Shown here in pieces: positions 46,285 to 57,924 of a stretch of DNA of 64,000 nt; positions within the stretch are counted from its first letter, which is position 1, and every line of letters begins with the position of its first letter. The notes below the pieces were generated by a model. It saw only the letters and a program-made list of their open reading frames with translations. It was not told the origin of the DNA and ran no database searches. Both the position numbers and the translations under genes were made by a program. This DNA is from DATFVA01 sp963839165 (GTDB taxonomy: Bacteria > Bacteroidota > Ignavibacteria > Ignavibacteriales > Ignavibacteriaceae): positions 186,001-250,000 of the forward strand of contig CAWIUG010000045.1 in assembly GCA_963839165.1 (NCBI GenBank). The letters run 5' to 3'.

Positions 46285-48239
46285 TAAAAGAAATTAATAA
46301 CCTACTCGACCCCACAAACTTCAAGAGAAAAATATTATTTATTCTCTTTGATGTCGTTGCTTTCAGCATATCTATTTATTTCACGTTGGATGTATATCGG
46401 GAATTGAATTCATATACTATTATTTATTCAAACCTGTTTGTCTTATTGTCCATTTTTATTCCGATTAAGATCCTGGTTTTTTATTCATTCAGTCTATATG
46501 ATATTTCTTGGAAATTTGTATCATTACAGGATCTGGCTAACATCGCAAAAGCCAGTCTGTTCAGCAACGGGATCCTGTTTATCCTGGTTTATGGTTTTAA
46601 CTTTGCTATTTTCAGGGAATTTCCCCGTGGGATACTTTTAATAGATCTTATCTTCAGTTTCATGTTATCATCGGGTTTTAAAATATCCAAAAGAATGTAC
46701 CTCGAGGTCGTAAGAAAAAATATAGGAATTGCGGGCCTTAAAAAAACCTTAATTATAGGTGCAGGTAGCAGCGGTGAACAATTACTTAGAGAGATTAACA
46801 GAAGTCAGCTAAGAGTATTCTTCCCGATTGGTTTCATCGACGATGATCCTCTGAAATATAATTTATATCTTCAGGGTATAAGGGTAATGGGCACCACTGA
46901 CGACCTTCCGAATATTATCAGGGAAAACGAGATTGAATCTATTTTGATTTCAATACTTACCGCGGACAGAAAATTTCACCGGAAGATCCTGAACCTCGCG
47001 AGGGAATGCGGCGTTACGGATGTAAAAGTCGTCTCTACAATTAATGATATTTCGAATAACATTAAAATAAGTCTTCGGGATATCCGGGATATTGATGTAA
47101 GCGATTTGATAGGAAGACAGGCTGTATCGATAAATACTCAGCAGATCCGCAATTATTTATATAAGAAGAGAATTTTAATAACAGGAGCCGCCGGATCGAT
47201 CGGATCTGAAATTGCAAGGCAGGTTATTCATTACAAGCCGGAAAAACTTGGAATCCTGGATATAAATGAAAGTGATCTCGCGGATCTTGAACTGCAGCTT
47301 AGTCGCTTGGATCCTGAATTATCCATCAAGCTCTATATCTGTGATATCTCACATCAAAATAAAGTTGATAAAATATTTTCATCGTTTTCACCTGATGTGG
47401 TTTTTCACGCTGCAGCATATAAACACGTCCCTGTCATGGAAAAATTTCCTGAGGAGGCTGTAAGGGTAAATATACTTGGAACCCATAACCTCGCTCAGGC
47501 TGCTAAGTTTAGTGGAGTTGAAAATTTTGTGCTTATTTCCACTGATAAAGCTGTTAATCCTACAAGTATAATGGGGGTTTCAAAACGGATAGCTGAATAC
47601 ATTGTTACAGGTGCAGGCAAAAATAGTACTTCTAATTTCGTAGCAGTCAGATTTGGAAATGTTATAGGAAGCAGAGGCAGCGCGCTGCCGATATTTATGG
47701 AACAGATAAAGAATGGCGGTCCTATTACAATTACGCATCCTGAAATGAAGCGTTATTTTATGACGATTCCTGAATCGGTTGCCCTTGTTCTTCAGGCCGG
47801 AGCTACAGGCAGCAATGGAGATGTTTTTGTTCTTGATATGGGTGAGCCGATTAAGATTGTGGATCTTGTGCGTGATCTTATTTTGCTGAATAACCTGGTA
47901 CCCGACAAGGATATCAAAATAAAGTATACGGGAATTAGAGAAGGTGAGAAATTATTTGAAGAGGTTCTCACAGCTGAAGAGGGTGTTGTTGCAACCACCC
48001 ATGAGAAAATATTTAAAGCCCGCATGGTTTGCCTGCATGATGAAGCGGCTATTCTGAATATGATTGATGATTTTCAGTCAAGGAACGGACATACAACCAA
48101 AGAAGAATGGAAGTTAATATTTAAATATTATGTGAACACATTTAGCCCATCTACTGAGGATCAGGAAATAATTGAAGAATTAGATATCCTAAAATCATAT
48201 TCTATGCCGCTTGAGGCCAAAAAAAGGAAATGGAGTTAA
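46281..48239 (+). CDS. CapD/WbpM/PglF-type nucleotide-sugar 4,6-dehydratase, membrane-bound
   Basis: 652 aa: four N-terminal membrane helices, a first Rossmann domain ('TLIIGAGSSGEQLLREI') and a catalytic extended-SDR domain ('ILITGAAGSIGSEIARQVI', 'HAAAYKHVPVMEKFPEEAV', 'STDKAVNPTSIMGVSKRIAE'). The final motif carries S-M/T-x-K in place of the Tyr catalytic triad, as in WbpM. It acts on UDP-GlcNAc, giving the keto sugar for the DegT aminotransferase encoded just upstream. Overlaps the priming transferase (4 bp) and the Wzi-like gene (10 bp). Confidence 0.94.
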   Translation: MIKEINNLLDPTNFKRKILFILFDVVAFSISIYFTLDVYRELNSYTIIYSNLFVLLSIFIPIKILVFYSFSLYDISWKFVSLQDLANIAKASLFSNGILFILVYGFNFAIFREFPRGILLIDLIFSFMLSSGFKISKRMYLEVVRKNIGIAGLKKTLIIGAGSSGEQLLREINRSQLRVFFPIGFIDDDPLKYNLYLQGIRVMGTTDDLPNIIRENEIESILISILTADRKFHRKILNLARECGVTDVKVVSTINDISNNIKISLRDIRDIDVSDLIGRQAVSINTQQIRNYLYKKRILITGAAGSIGSEIARQVIHYKPEKLGILDINESDLADLELQLSRLDPELSIKLYICDISHQNKVDKIFSSFSPDVVFHAAAYKHVPVMEKFPEEAVRVNILGTHNLAQAAKFSGVENFVLISTDKAVNPTSIMGVSKRIAEYIVTGAGKNSTSNFVAVRFGNVIGSRGSALPIFMEQIKNGGPITITHPEMKRYFMTIPESVALVLQAGATGSNGDVFVLDMGEPIKIVDLVRDLILLNNLVPDKDIKIKYTGIREGEKLFEEVLTAEEGVVATTHEKIFKARMVCLHDEAAILNMIDDFQSRNGHTTKEEWKLIFKYYVNTFSPSTEDQEIIEELDILKSYSMPLEAKKRKWS

Positions 48240-49954
48240 AAAGCTGGATAAAATTGCCTTCACGATCATTCTCAATGATTGTTAAATTCCGCGAAAAAGT
48301 TTCTGCTGTTATATTTTTCTTTTTTTTATTTTTATTTTTCGTTCCGGAGAGTCATTCACAAACGGATAATATTCCAATTTTTGAACCTGTGTATGATTAT
48401 TTAAAAAGAATGCAGGTGCAGGGAACGATCGCGGGGTATGATGATTCGGTTTTGCCTTTAACCCGGGGGGAAGTTGTTCAATTCCTGGATAAAATTGAAA
48501 ATAATATATCGTCTTTAGATCAAAAAGATGCTGAATATCTTCTTACATTAAAAAAAAAATATGCCCTTATAAAAATATCCCCGGATATCTTTGATAATTT
48601 TCCCGATAGTCTTTCAGCTAACCTGTTTACAAATCCTTCAAAACACCTGTATCATTATCTGGACTCTCAATACACTCTTGTAATTAATCCTGTACTGAGA
48701 TATAAATACATCCATTCAGGCAGCCTGAAAAATAATTCTAATCTTTTGGAATTCGGTGGTGAAATCTATGGGGGTTATAACAATTGGTTTGGATTTTATG
48801 TCCTGGCTACTAATGGTTTTCAGTCAGGTAGTCGTGATGCTGCAAAATCGGATAAAATTGTAAGACGAAGTTACACTTTTAATAATACAGGACGGAATAA
48901 TTTTGATTTCACGCTCGGCTATCTGAACATAGTGAAAGAACCTTTCCTGATAGAATTAGGAAGAGAAGAAACTTTATGGGGAACAGGGTATCTGAATAGG
49001 ATGATAATCTCTGATAACTCGCAGCCATTTGATTTCATTAAGTTCAGGGTTGGGTATAAGGCGTTAAATTATACCTTCTTGCATGCTTGGTTAGTCCAGC
49101 AGCCTACTGAAATCCCTATAAACGATGAATACGGAACTTTGAAGTCAAAAAATTCCAAATACCTTGCTGTGAGCAGACTTCAATTTAAGCCATCTGGTTC
49201 CTTTCAAATTTCCGCCTCTCAGCTGATAATATACTCAAACAGATCTCTCGAACTTGCATATCTTAATCCCTTCCTTTTTTGGGAATCAGCTCAGAGATCT
49301 TTGAATGATCTGGATAATTCTTTCCTGGCATTTGAATCAAGATACAAACCAATAGATGGAATTGAAGTAGGGGGAAGTATAATATTCGATGACATTAATT
49401 TTGAAAATATTTTCAGTGGAAAGTGGACTGCCATAAATAACGGTTCGGGATGGCAGGCAGGAACTTTCCTGACATACCCAATTTTATGGAAGAGATTTGT
49501 ATTAAAGATGGAGTACATGCAGTTGAGACCATTTCTTTATACGCATCCCGGGTATCCCGGAGCCCTGACGTATACAAATAACGGAGATTTAATTGGTGCA
49601 GATCTGCAGCCAAACTCAACCCGTCTTAATCTGGAGGGCAGTTACCTTTTTAGTCCTCGGGTGAGGAGCAACCTTGGATTCCAATATACCTTGCATGGCA
49701 ATAACATCATGGATAAAAATGGAAAAATCATTCAAAATGCGGGAGGAAATGTATTTCAGCCTGTAAGGGTGAACGATCCGGAATTTGTTTATTTGTTAGG
49801 TGGAGATCTGGAGAAGATGCTTAAAATTTATACAGAGACAGAATATCAGTTTTTACCGGGTTATTACCTTAATCTCCATATTTCATATTACAAACTATTT
49901 ACGGTTTCAGATTATTTCGATTTTTGGGGGCAATTCAGATTAGCTTTTAACTGA
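48230..49954 (+). CDS. Wzi-like outer-membrane capsule-assembly protein
   Basis: 574 aa. A signal peptide begins at about Met17 ('MIVKFREKVSAVIFFFFLFL', ending near 'SHSQ'); Met17 (48278) is an alternative start. After a short helical region ('YDYLKRMQVQGTIAGYDD', an SLH-like motif) comes a beta-rich barrel: 'DFTLGYLNIVKEPFLIELGR', 'LAYLNPFLFWESAQRS', ending 'DFWGQFRLAFN'. Wzi-family proteins are lectin-like barrels that tether capsule to the outer membrane. It follows the polysaccharide genes and precedes the C25 peptidase gene. Confidence 0.82.
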   Translation: MELKSWIKLPSRSFSMIVKFREKVSAVIFFFFLFLFFVPESHSQTDNIPIFEPVYDYLKRMQVQGTIAGYDDSVLPLTRGEVVQFLDKIENNISSLDQKDAEYLLTLKKKYALIKISPDIFDNFPDSLSANLFTNPSKHLYHYLDSQYTLVINPVLRYKYIHSGSLKNNSNLLEFGGEIYGGYNNWFGFYVLATNGFQSGSRDAAKSDKIVRRSYTFNNTGRNNFDFTLGYLNIVKEPFLIELGREETLWGTGYLNRMIISDNSQPFDFIKFRVGYKALNYTFLHAWLVQQPTEIPINDEYGTLKSKNSKYLAVSRLQFKPSGSFQISASQLIIYSNRSLELAYLNPFLFWESAQRSLNDLDNSFLAFESRYKPIDGIEVGGSIIFDDINFENIFSGKWTAINNGSGWQAGTFLTYPILWKRFVLKMEYMQLRPFLYTHPGYPGALTYTNNGDLIGADLQPNSTRLNLEGSYLFSPRVRSNLGFQYTLHGNNIMDKNGKIIQNAGGNVFQPVRVNDPEFVYLLGGDLEKMLKIYTETEYQFLPGYYLNLHISYYKLFTVSDYFDFWGQFRLAFN

Positions 49955-50068
49955 GAGGTGTATATTCTATATTCATCCAAGCGAATTCTATCGTCCGATT
50001 TTTTCCCTTGCGTCAATTTTATCATTATTCTAAGTTAATTTACAAATATTTTTAAAGAAGGGCCTTAA

Positions 50069-53000
50069 ATGAGGAAAGTTTTCCATTCTTATTTCTACTT
50101 TTTGTCCTTGTAAAAACCACTTCTGCACAGAGTTATAAAGTTCTGGAATCTAATGATAAGGGGATTAAAGTTGAGGTTAATTTTAATAACGTCTATAGCC
50201 TGAAAGATACTGCTATTGATTCCAGAATTTTTCAGATGATCAAAGGGGGGGGCCCTATTGTTCGAAACCCGGGTGAACCCTGGTTGCCGGATTTCAATAT
50301 TAAAGTAGGGATACCATTTAATTCCCGGCCGGAAATTCAGATTATTTAATATTGATAAAGTTTCATACAAGCAGAAATTCATCCTGCCCTTCCCACCGGA
50401 GGATCCTGATCTGTATAAAATGGATATAAATAATTTTGATAAAATAATTTATTCCTCAAATAAATATTTCCCGGAGAAACCTGTCCTGGCTGATTCGATT
50501 TTCACCTTAAGATATGCCAGGATTCTTCCTATTAGCATTTTTCCCTTTCAATATAACCCTGTGAAGAATGAACTGGTAAAAATTAATAAGATTCAGGTTC
50601 AGGTTATTTTTAACGCTAAAGGTTCTGCTAAACTAGCGGTAAATGATAATTTTACACGGGATATTCTGAATTCTCAGGTGCTTAATCCTGTTCAGAGTTC
50701 ATCGATGCTTGGATCAGACTCACCTGAAATTATCTATGGAGGCCAGGGATACGGAAACTATTGGTATGATCCTGCAAAAAATTATTATAAAATTTATTTG
50801 AAGAACAAGGGAGTTTACAGGATTACCTTTGATCAGCTTATTGCTAATGGAGTTCCCATACAGGGGGGCGTTCAAAGCAGTGCTCTTGAGTTAATCAACG
50901 AAGGAAACCAGATTCCTATCGAACTAAGCGATGGTGGTGATGGGATTTTTAACAGCGGCGACTATTTTCAATTTGTTGGTTTTCCTCTCACTCCTTCTCC
51001 CAATAGTCGAATAAATATATATAATAATTCAAATGTTTACTGGTTCTCTTACCAGAGCGATACACTCTCGGCAAGATATCATACCATAGATGGATACCCT
51101 GTGAGTTATTCATCTACTGTTCAAAAGACAATTAATACTCTTCATTATGAGAAAGACAGTCTTTACGAACCGTTAGGTCATTCAAATAATTTGAATTTAG
51201 ATCATTGGTATTGGGCACAGGTTATTGGAAACCAGGGTCATGTTACAAAAGTATTTGATGGACTATTTCCTCTGCCATCCAATTTTGCTACGGAGGAACA
51301 TTACCTTAAGGTTAAAGTTAATATGACAGGAATGACAGTTTTCAATTGTTCACCTGATCATAATGTAAATATCGGAATAACAGGACAACCAATTGGGTCG
51401 GTTTCATGGGATGGTCAATCAAATAAGACGTTTGAGAAACAGGTGTATGTTTCATCGGACAGCATTAGATTATATTCGGATGCAAACTTTGTAAACGTTA
51501 CAACAAAGGGCTTGGTATGCGACCCTTCACAATCCGATGAAATCAGGGTGAATTGGTTCGATCTGGAATATTATAGATATAATATAACTAATGGGGATAA
51601 TTTTATTTTTGAAAGCAACCCTGAACAGAATGGGAAAATAGTCTTCCAGGTTTGGCAATGGCAGCGGGATAACATTAAGGTTTATATTCCTTCACGATCA
51701 AAAATTATAAACAATGCAAAAATACTCAATGATCAATTTAAGTCAGTTTTGTTTGTAGATACTCTGGATCAGCGCACTGAATATTTTTGTGCATCTTCTG
51801 ACTACTATTTGTCACCTGACTCTATTAAGGGAAGAAATTCTTCTGATCTGAGGAATCCTTCGAACGGAGCAGACTATATAATAATAACTCGTCATGATTT
51901 TATGAATGCCGCTCAGCGTCTGGCTGAATTACGTAGAAATCAATATCCTGATTCTTCTATTACTAATCCCAGGGTAATGATAGTTGATGTGGACCAGATT
52001 TATGATGAATTTTCGTATGGAATGTTAAATCCTCAATCTTTACGTGATTTTGTAAGTTATGCATTCCAGAATTGGGTTCAACCTGCTCCGGCCTATGTAG
52101 TACTTTTTGGAGATATGAGTCATGATTATAGGCATATATTGGCTGACAGCCGGCCTGATTTTATACCTTCCATCCCTTTCTACGCTGATACATACGGTGA
52201 AGCTCAGAGTGATAATTTAATTGTCAGCGTTGCGGGAAATGACCTTGTCCCCGACCTTGCAATTGGGAGAATGTCGTGCGAAACTCCGGAAGAAGCAGAT
52301 ATTTTGATGGATAAATTAGAGAATTATCCGGAAGATCCGGGAAAAGAATGGAAAAAGGATATTATGCTGGCAGCCTCAGGGGTTACAATGGATGATGAAA
52401 TCCATATGCATTTTAATGAAGCCGCAAACAGGTTGGCTCAATCGTTTTTAATTCCTAACGGCTTTCATCCTTCACGTGTTTATAATTATCCTCTGACCGC
52501 TGCAGACTCGATGTATCTGGGAGGTGGTCCTCAAATCCGGTCAGAGATCGATCAGGGAGTAATCTTAGGTAATTATTATGGCCATGGCGGCGGCTATCAA
52601 TGGGATCTGATATTCACTAATGATGACATCCAGCAGCTGAATAATCCAGGAAGACTTCCGGTAATTGTAAGCGTCACTTGCTATACAGCCCATTTTGATG
52701 ACCAGGATGTATTCGGAGAGCAATTTAATAAGCTCCCCGGAAAAGGTAGCATAGGATTTTTTGGAAATACAGTGTTAACTTATTGGCCATTGGGAGCGTA
52801 TATCGATGATGCGTTATTCAAAGAAATTTTTACGAATAGGATTTATACTATCGGAAAGGCGATCCTTGTTGCGAAAGGTAAGATCGGAGGAGGGGGATAT
52901 TCCGGGCAGCAGGTTGCATTACTGACATACCTCGGAGATCCTGGTATGAAGTTAGCGTTACCGGATAAACCTGATTTTGTTATTAAACCGTCAGACATAA

Positions 53001-55795
53001 GTCTCTCCAAGGTAAACCCTCTTGTTAATGATACTGTTAATATTAAGGCTGTGATACGGAACCTCGGTGTTGTATTCCCTGAAGACACTGTAAATGTACA
53101 GGTTTTTGCCGAATCTCCTGATACTACTTATCTTATTTCAACCGAACGGCTATCAAGTTTTGGTGAAATTGATTCCATTTTAGTAAGCTGGGCTCCTGAT
53201 CAGGCTGCATTGTATAATATCAAAGTTGAAGTCAATTCGCTTGATCCTATTCCTGAAAATGATCCTTCTGATAATATCGCAACTGCCCAATTCGTTGTTT
53301 ATAATATCAGTGAGGCAAATGTACTCTATCCTCTGGATGGGTATTCAACTGCTGATCCTAATATAAAATTCAGATTTATTGATATCGGGTATTATATCGA
53401 TTTAAATCTTTCATATTATATTGAAATAGATACTTCGTTGAATTTCAATGCTCCTTTAATAAGTTCCGGAGCGGTAACAGCTGCAGATGGTTTCTTAGAT
53501 TGGACCTCACCCACTATCGGGCCTGGGACCTACTTCTGGAGGGTAAGGATTTTTGATGGTGAGAATTACGGACAATGGAGCATTACCAGGCACTTTTCTA
53601 TCGATGATATCCCGAAACCCGGTTATTATTCCCACGGACGTGGTTTGAAAATGTTCAATGTTTACAATATGAATTATTCCGATTCGACTCAATCCCTGAA
53701 CCTGAATACATCGTTGTTACCCCCAAAACCATTAAACCGTACGTTCCTTCATGATATCTTAATTAACGATCCTGTAGTGGATACCGTAAACCTTACTGCA
53801 ATAACAACTGACGGAACCTACATTTACTTTGCGAATCTCTGGTATTTTGCTCTGCTTCATAATCCGGATGGATTCACAAAAATTTATAAGGTTGGAACCG
53901 GACATAATGGTACTGTGGCAGGACAGATGTATGGCAGTATCCCGAACTTCTACAATAAAGTTCTTAATACTATAACCTACCATAGTGATGGCTTTATCTA
54001 TGTAACTACAAATGATCCTCACCGTCTAATCAGGGTCAATCCTGAAACGGGAGATACCTCTGATATAAATATTCCCGAAGGATTATTAAATTTTAATACC
54101 GCTACACCTTCTACCGGAATTTTTTATATAGAGTCAGATGGAAATTATATATATAATCTTACTGCATATGATAGTTCCGGGAACAACAGGTATGTCCTTA
54201 GGGTGTTAGACCCTTCAAATAACTGGCAGCTGGTTAAACCTGACGTTGAAGCTACCGGAACCAGTTTTCAAGGTTTCTGTGATTTTTTTGTTTCCGATGG
54301 TTATATCTTCCCGACTGAACGTTTCTATAGCAATAAAATGAGAAGGATAAAAGCATCAGATGGAAATTATGAGGAAGAATGGATAGCCTACCAGCCATTC
54401 CAATCTTATTACAGCTGGTGTTATGACTGGATCAACGATGAAGTGATTGCTTCTGTTTACGGAAACAATAAGAACCCAAAATTCTCAGTATTTCAGGGAA
54501 GACACGTTGATGCTAATGGTACAATAACCACTCAGGAGATAGGTCCGGCATCTAAATGGAAAACAATTAATTATAGTATTCATCAAAACAGCAGCGGACA
54601 CTTCAGTAACGTATTATTTGGGTTAAACAAAAACACAAAAATCTATGATACACTTGCTGTTAACATACCGGAAAATTATTCCCTCGAAAACATATCCCCG
54701 GATTATAGTTACCTTAAAATGTTCTTCCGCCTGGTCGATTCTACTTTTAATGTAACTGATCCGATGCAATTAAATAGTATCAATGCAGACTTTGACGGGT
54801 TACCCGAAATTATGATTACTAAAAACGATTTAAACGTTTCTCCGGATTCTATTCTGCAGGGATTTAATACTACCATGTCTTTCAAAATACGGAATGTGGG
54901 GTATGTACCAGCAGACAGTGTGCAATTGAATTTCTTTATGAATGAGTCCGACAGCTCGTTTTTATCTTCTGTAGTAAATATACTGCCTGACAGTACAGTT
55001 TCGCTGGAGCATACTTTTAATTCGGCCCCCTTTATCTTTGAAAATAATATCAAAGCGCTCGCGATATATCCTAAATCTGAATATTTTACTTTTAATAATA
55101 TAATAAGCCATAATTTTTATATAGTGCGGGATTCAACCAATCCCATCTTTAATATTACATTTGACGGGAAAGAGATAATAGATGGCGACCTTGTATCAGC
55201 GAAGCCTGAGGTTGTAATTACCCTGAAAGATAATAGTCCGCTCCCCCTTGATACTAGTTATTTTACACTGATTCATACTACAGGTGGCGTTGCTAAAATC
55301 CTTCATTTCAGCGATCCTGATTTAGACTTTACCAATACAGGTTATCCTAATTCGGAAATGAAGATTACATGGCATCCCGAGCTTGCCCAGGGCGAACATT
55401 TCCTGGAAATACTCGCTAAGGATGCATCAGGAAACTTCTTCGATACAACTTCTTATCGAATAAATTTTGATGTGGTTACAGAATATGATCTGAGAGATGT
55501 GTATAATTATCCCAATCCATTCACAAATAATACTTATTTTACGTTTAAGGTTACAGGTGATAAATTACCGGATGAATTATACATAAAGATATTCACTGTA
55601 GCAGGCAGACTAATAAGGACGATTAATATTCCTTCATCAGCACTTGGTCAGGGTATAGGATTTAAGAAAATTTATTGGGATGGTAAGGATGAGGATGGGG
55701 ATGAAATAGCAAATGGCGTCTATTTTTACAAAATGATATATAAAGTTAAAGATGTTGTTAAGTCTGTAACACAGAAACTGGCAAAAATTAAATAA
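50069..55795 (+). CDS. Large secreted C25 (gingipain/PorU-like) peptidase with T9SS sorting domain, N-terminus frameshifted
   Basis: About 1,908 aa once two frame breaks (near 50080 and 50335-50345) are repaired. The restored N-terminus is a signal peptide ('MRKVFPFLLFLLFVLVKTTS' then 'AQ') and a C25 propeptide-like region ('GEPWLPDFNIKVGIPF'). From the internal ATG at 50420: propeptide end about 1-110, C25 catalytic domain about 485-805 with His722 ('YYGHGGG') and Cys754 ('VSVTCYTAHFDD'), CARDB-like domain about 855-960, FnIII-like segment, a beta-rich part about 1100-1420 (possible propeller), a second CARDB-like domain, and a C-terminal FlgD-Ig/T9SS sorting domain ('VYNYPNPFTNNTYFTF', 'GVYFYKMIYK'). 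PorU, the T9SS sortase, is a C25 enzyme that keeps its sorting domain; this is much longer, so sortase or surface protease are both possible. Confidence 0.85.
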
Positions 55796-55838
55796 ATTTG
55801 CTGATTCTTAATAATTTTATAATTAAAACGGAAAATTT

Positions 55839-57671
55839 ATGTGCGGTATTGTAGGATATGTCGGGGAAAGAAATTGTGTCCCGATTTTAATTAATGGCCT
55901 GAAAAGACTTGAGTACCGGGGCTATGATTCAGCGGGAATTGGTATTCTGAATGACGGGATATCGAGCGTTGTAAAAAATAAAGGGAAAGTCTCTCAGCTG
56001 GAGAAGAAAATTGAGAAACTTCACCTGGATGCGCATATAGGAATCGGTCATACAAGGTGGGCAACTCATGGTATTCCGAATGAGATAAATGCACATCCGC
56101 ATACAAACGAGGCGAATGACCTTTTCATTATTCATAATGGAATTATTGAAAATTTCAGGACATTAAAAACAGGTCTTGAAAACATGGGTTACAAATTCGT
56201 TTCGGATACAGATAGTGAAGTATTTGCGCACCTGATTGACAGCTTTATAAAAAAAGGTTATACACTTTTCAGAGCTGTTCAGCTGACACTTGCTGAGATT
56301 GAAGGCACCTACGGTCTGGCTGTAATCTATAAAGGAGAACCCGATAAACTGGTTGCGGCACGTAAAGGCTCGCCTCTGCTTGTTGGGATTGGCCACAACG
56401 AGAATTTTATTGCCTCAGATGTGTCCGCAATCCTCGCGTACACAAAACAGGTTGTTTACCTGGAAGACGGTGAAATAGTTGAACTTCATAAGGATAAGTT
56501 TTATACAAGAACATTAAGCGACCTTGAAATTGAGAAGGAAGTCCACGAAATAAGTATGAGCCTTGATGAAATCGACAAAGGCGGTTATCAGCATTTTATG
56601 CTTAAGGAGATTATGGAACAGCCTGAATCCGTTCGCAATTCTATGCGAGGAAGGATAATTGTAGATAAGGGTACGGCTAAGCTTGGCGGACTTGAGCCTG
56701 TGCTTGATAAATTATCCAGGGCCAAAAGAATTATTATTTCTGCTTGCGGAACTTCGTGGCATTCGGGTCTGGTAGGGGAGTATATGCTCGAAGAATTTGC
56801 CAGAATCCCTACGGAAGTAGAGTATGCTTCAGAATTCAGGTATCGTAACCCGGTCTTAAATCCGGACGATGCTATTTTCTTTATATCACAGAGCGGGGAA
56901 ACAGCAGATACTCTTGCTGCAATGAAAGAAGCTAAACTTAGAGGATCTCTGGTTCTGGGAATTTGTAATGTGGTCGGCAGCTCAATTGCCAGGGAAAGTG
57001 AAGCAGGCGTTTATACACATGCCGGTCCCGAAATAGGTGTTGCCTCAACTAAAGCATTTACGTCGCAGTTGGTGGTGCTTGCATTAATTACTCTTCTGTT
57101 AGCCAGGAAGAGAAATATGAGTCTTGCTGATGGCAAGTGTATTGCAGAAGAGCTGGAGAAGATCCCGGAAAAGATAAACAGGATACTCGAATTGAATGAG
57201 AGTATTGAAAGAATTGCAGAAGATTTCAAAGATGCTCGAAATTTTCTTTATCTCGGAAGAGGATTCAACTTTCCGGTTGCTCTTGAAGGAGCCCTGAAGC
57301 TTAAAGAGATATCTTACATACATGCAGAGGGATATCCGGCTGCGGAAATGAAGCATGGACCTATCGCTCTGATAGACGATAATATGCCTGCGGTTTTCAT
57401 CGCTCCTAAGGATACGAACTACGATAAAATTCTAAGTAATATTGAAGAGGTTAAAGCACGTAGCGGAAAAATAATCGCGATAGCCAGCGAGAATGATGGA
57501 AACATTGATCACCTTGTCGACTATACGATCAAAATCCCCGATACCCTAAGGATGCTGACGCCTCTTTTGACGGTGATTCCCCTCCAATTGCTTGCTTATC
57601 ATATAGCTGTGAAGAAGGGGCTCAATGTAGATCAGCCAAGGAATCTGGCAAAAAGCGTTACAGTTGAGTAA
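55839..57671 (+). CDS. glmS: Glutamine-fructose-6-phosphate aminotransferase (isomerizing)
   Basis: Makes glucosamine-6-phosphate, feeding UDP-GlcNAc for peptidoglycan, LPS and the surface glycan locus next door. 610 aa. Nucleophile Cys2 ('MCGIVGYVG'), 'IGHTRWATHGIPN' and 'HNGIIENF' of the glutaminase domain, then two SIS domains ('SACGTSWHSGLVGEYM', 'SQSGETADTLAAM', 'GRGFNFPVALEGALKLKEIS', 'EMKHGPIALI') and the invariant end 'RNLAKSVTVE'. No glmS-ribozyme-like leader could fit in the 43-bp gap upstream. Confidence 0.97.
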   Translation: MCGIVGYVGERNCVPILINGLKRLEYRGYDSAGIGILNDGISSVVKNKGKVSQLEKKIEKLHLDAHIGIGHTRWATHGIPNEINAHPHTNEANDLFIIHNGIIENFRTLKTGLENMGYKFVSDTDSEVFAHLIDSFIKKGYTLFRAVQLTLAEIEGTYGLAVIYKGEPDKLVAARKGSPLLVGIGHNENFIASDVSAILAYTKQVVYLEDGEIVELHKDKFYTRTLSDLEIEKEVHEISMSLDEIDKGGYQHFMLKEIMEQPESVRNSMRGRIIVDKGTAKLGGLEPVLDKLSRAKRIIISACGTSWHSGLVGEYMLEEFARIPTEVEYASEFRYRNPVLNPDDAIFFISQSGETADTLAAMKEAKLRGSLVLGICNVVGSSIARESEAGVYTHAGPEIGVASTKAFTSQLVVLALITLLLARKRNMSLADGKCIAEELEKIPEKINRILELNESIERIAEDFKDARNFLYLGRGFNFPVALEGALKLKEISYIHAEGYPAAEMKHGPIALIDDNMPAVFIAPKDTNYDKILSNIEEVKARSGKIIAIASENDGNIDHLVDYTIKIPDTLRMLTPLLTVIPLQLLAYHIAVKKGLNVDQPRNLAKSVTVE

Positions 57672-57736
57672 ATAAACTGCTTTTTATTTTTGAGATTTAA
57701 CAGGAAATATCTATTTTTAGACTTCAAAATTTTGAA

Positions 57737-57809
57737 GGGCAGATAGCTCAGTCGGTAGAGCAAAGGACTGAAAATCCTTGTGTCGGCGGTTCGATTCCGT
57801 CTCTGCCCA
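57737..57809 (+). tRNA. tRNA-Phe (anticodon GAA)
   Basis: 73-nt cloverleaf: acceptor GGGCAGA (57737-57743) with TCTGCCC (57802-57808), discriminator A57809, D-loop 'AGCTCAGTCGGTAGAGC', anticodon stem AAGGA/TCCTT around loop CTGAAAA (anticodon GAA at 57770-57772), and T-arm 'GGCGGTTCGATTCCGTC'. The 3' CCA is not encoded. A terminator follows directly. Confidence 0.97.
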
Positions 57810-57818
57810 CTTCCTTAC

Positions 57819-57843
57819 AGGCTGTTAAACAACAGCCTTTTTA
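57819..57843 (+). terminator. Rho-independent terminator after tRNA-Phe
   Basis: AGGCTGTT (57819-57826), AAAC loop, AACAGCCT (57831-57838), then TTTTTATTT. Perfect 8-bp stem, 9 nt after the tRNA. Confidence 0.88.
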
Positions 57844-57924
57844 TTTCTAACCTTTTTTAACATTCCATTCTTAATGTAGTCTAAATAGATATAGACCAAC
57901 ATCCCGACCATAAAAAAACTCAAT

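Noticed and set aside
50246..50253. Run of eight G as a phase-variation tract in the C25 gene
   Set aside because: The frame is intact across the run; the two nearby frame breaks lie elsewhere, so there is no direct sign of slippage here, though the run is prone to it.
55796..55838. glmS ribozyme upstream of glmS
   Set aside because: Only 43 AT-rich bases separate glmS from the preceding gene; there is no room for the ribozyme core.
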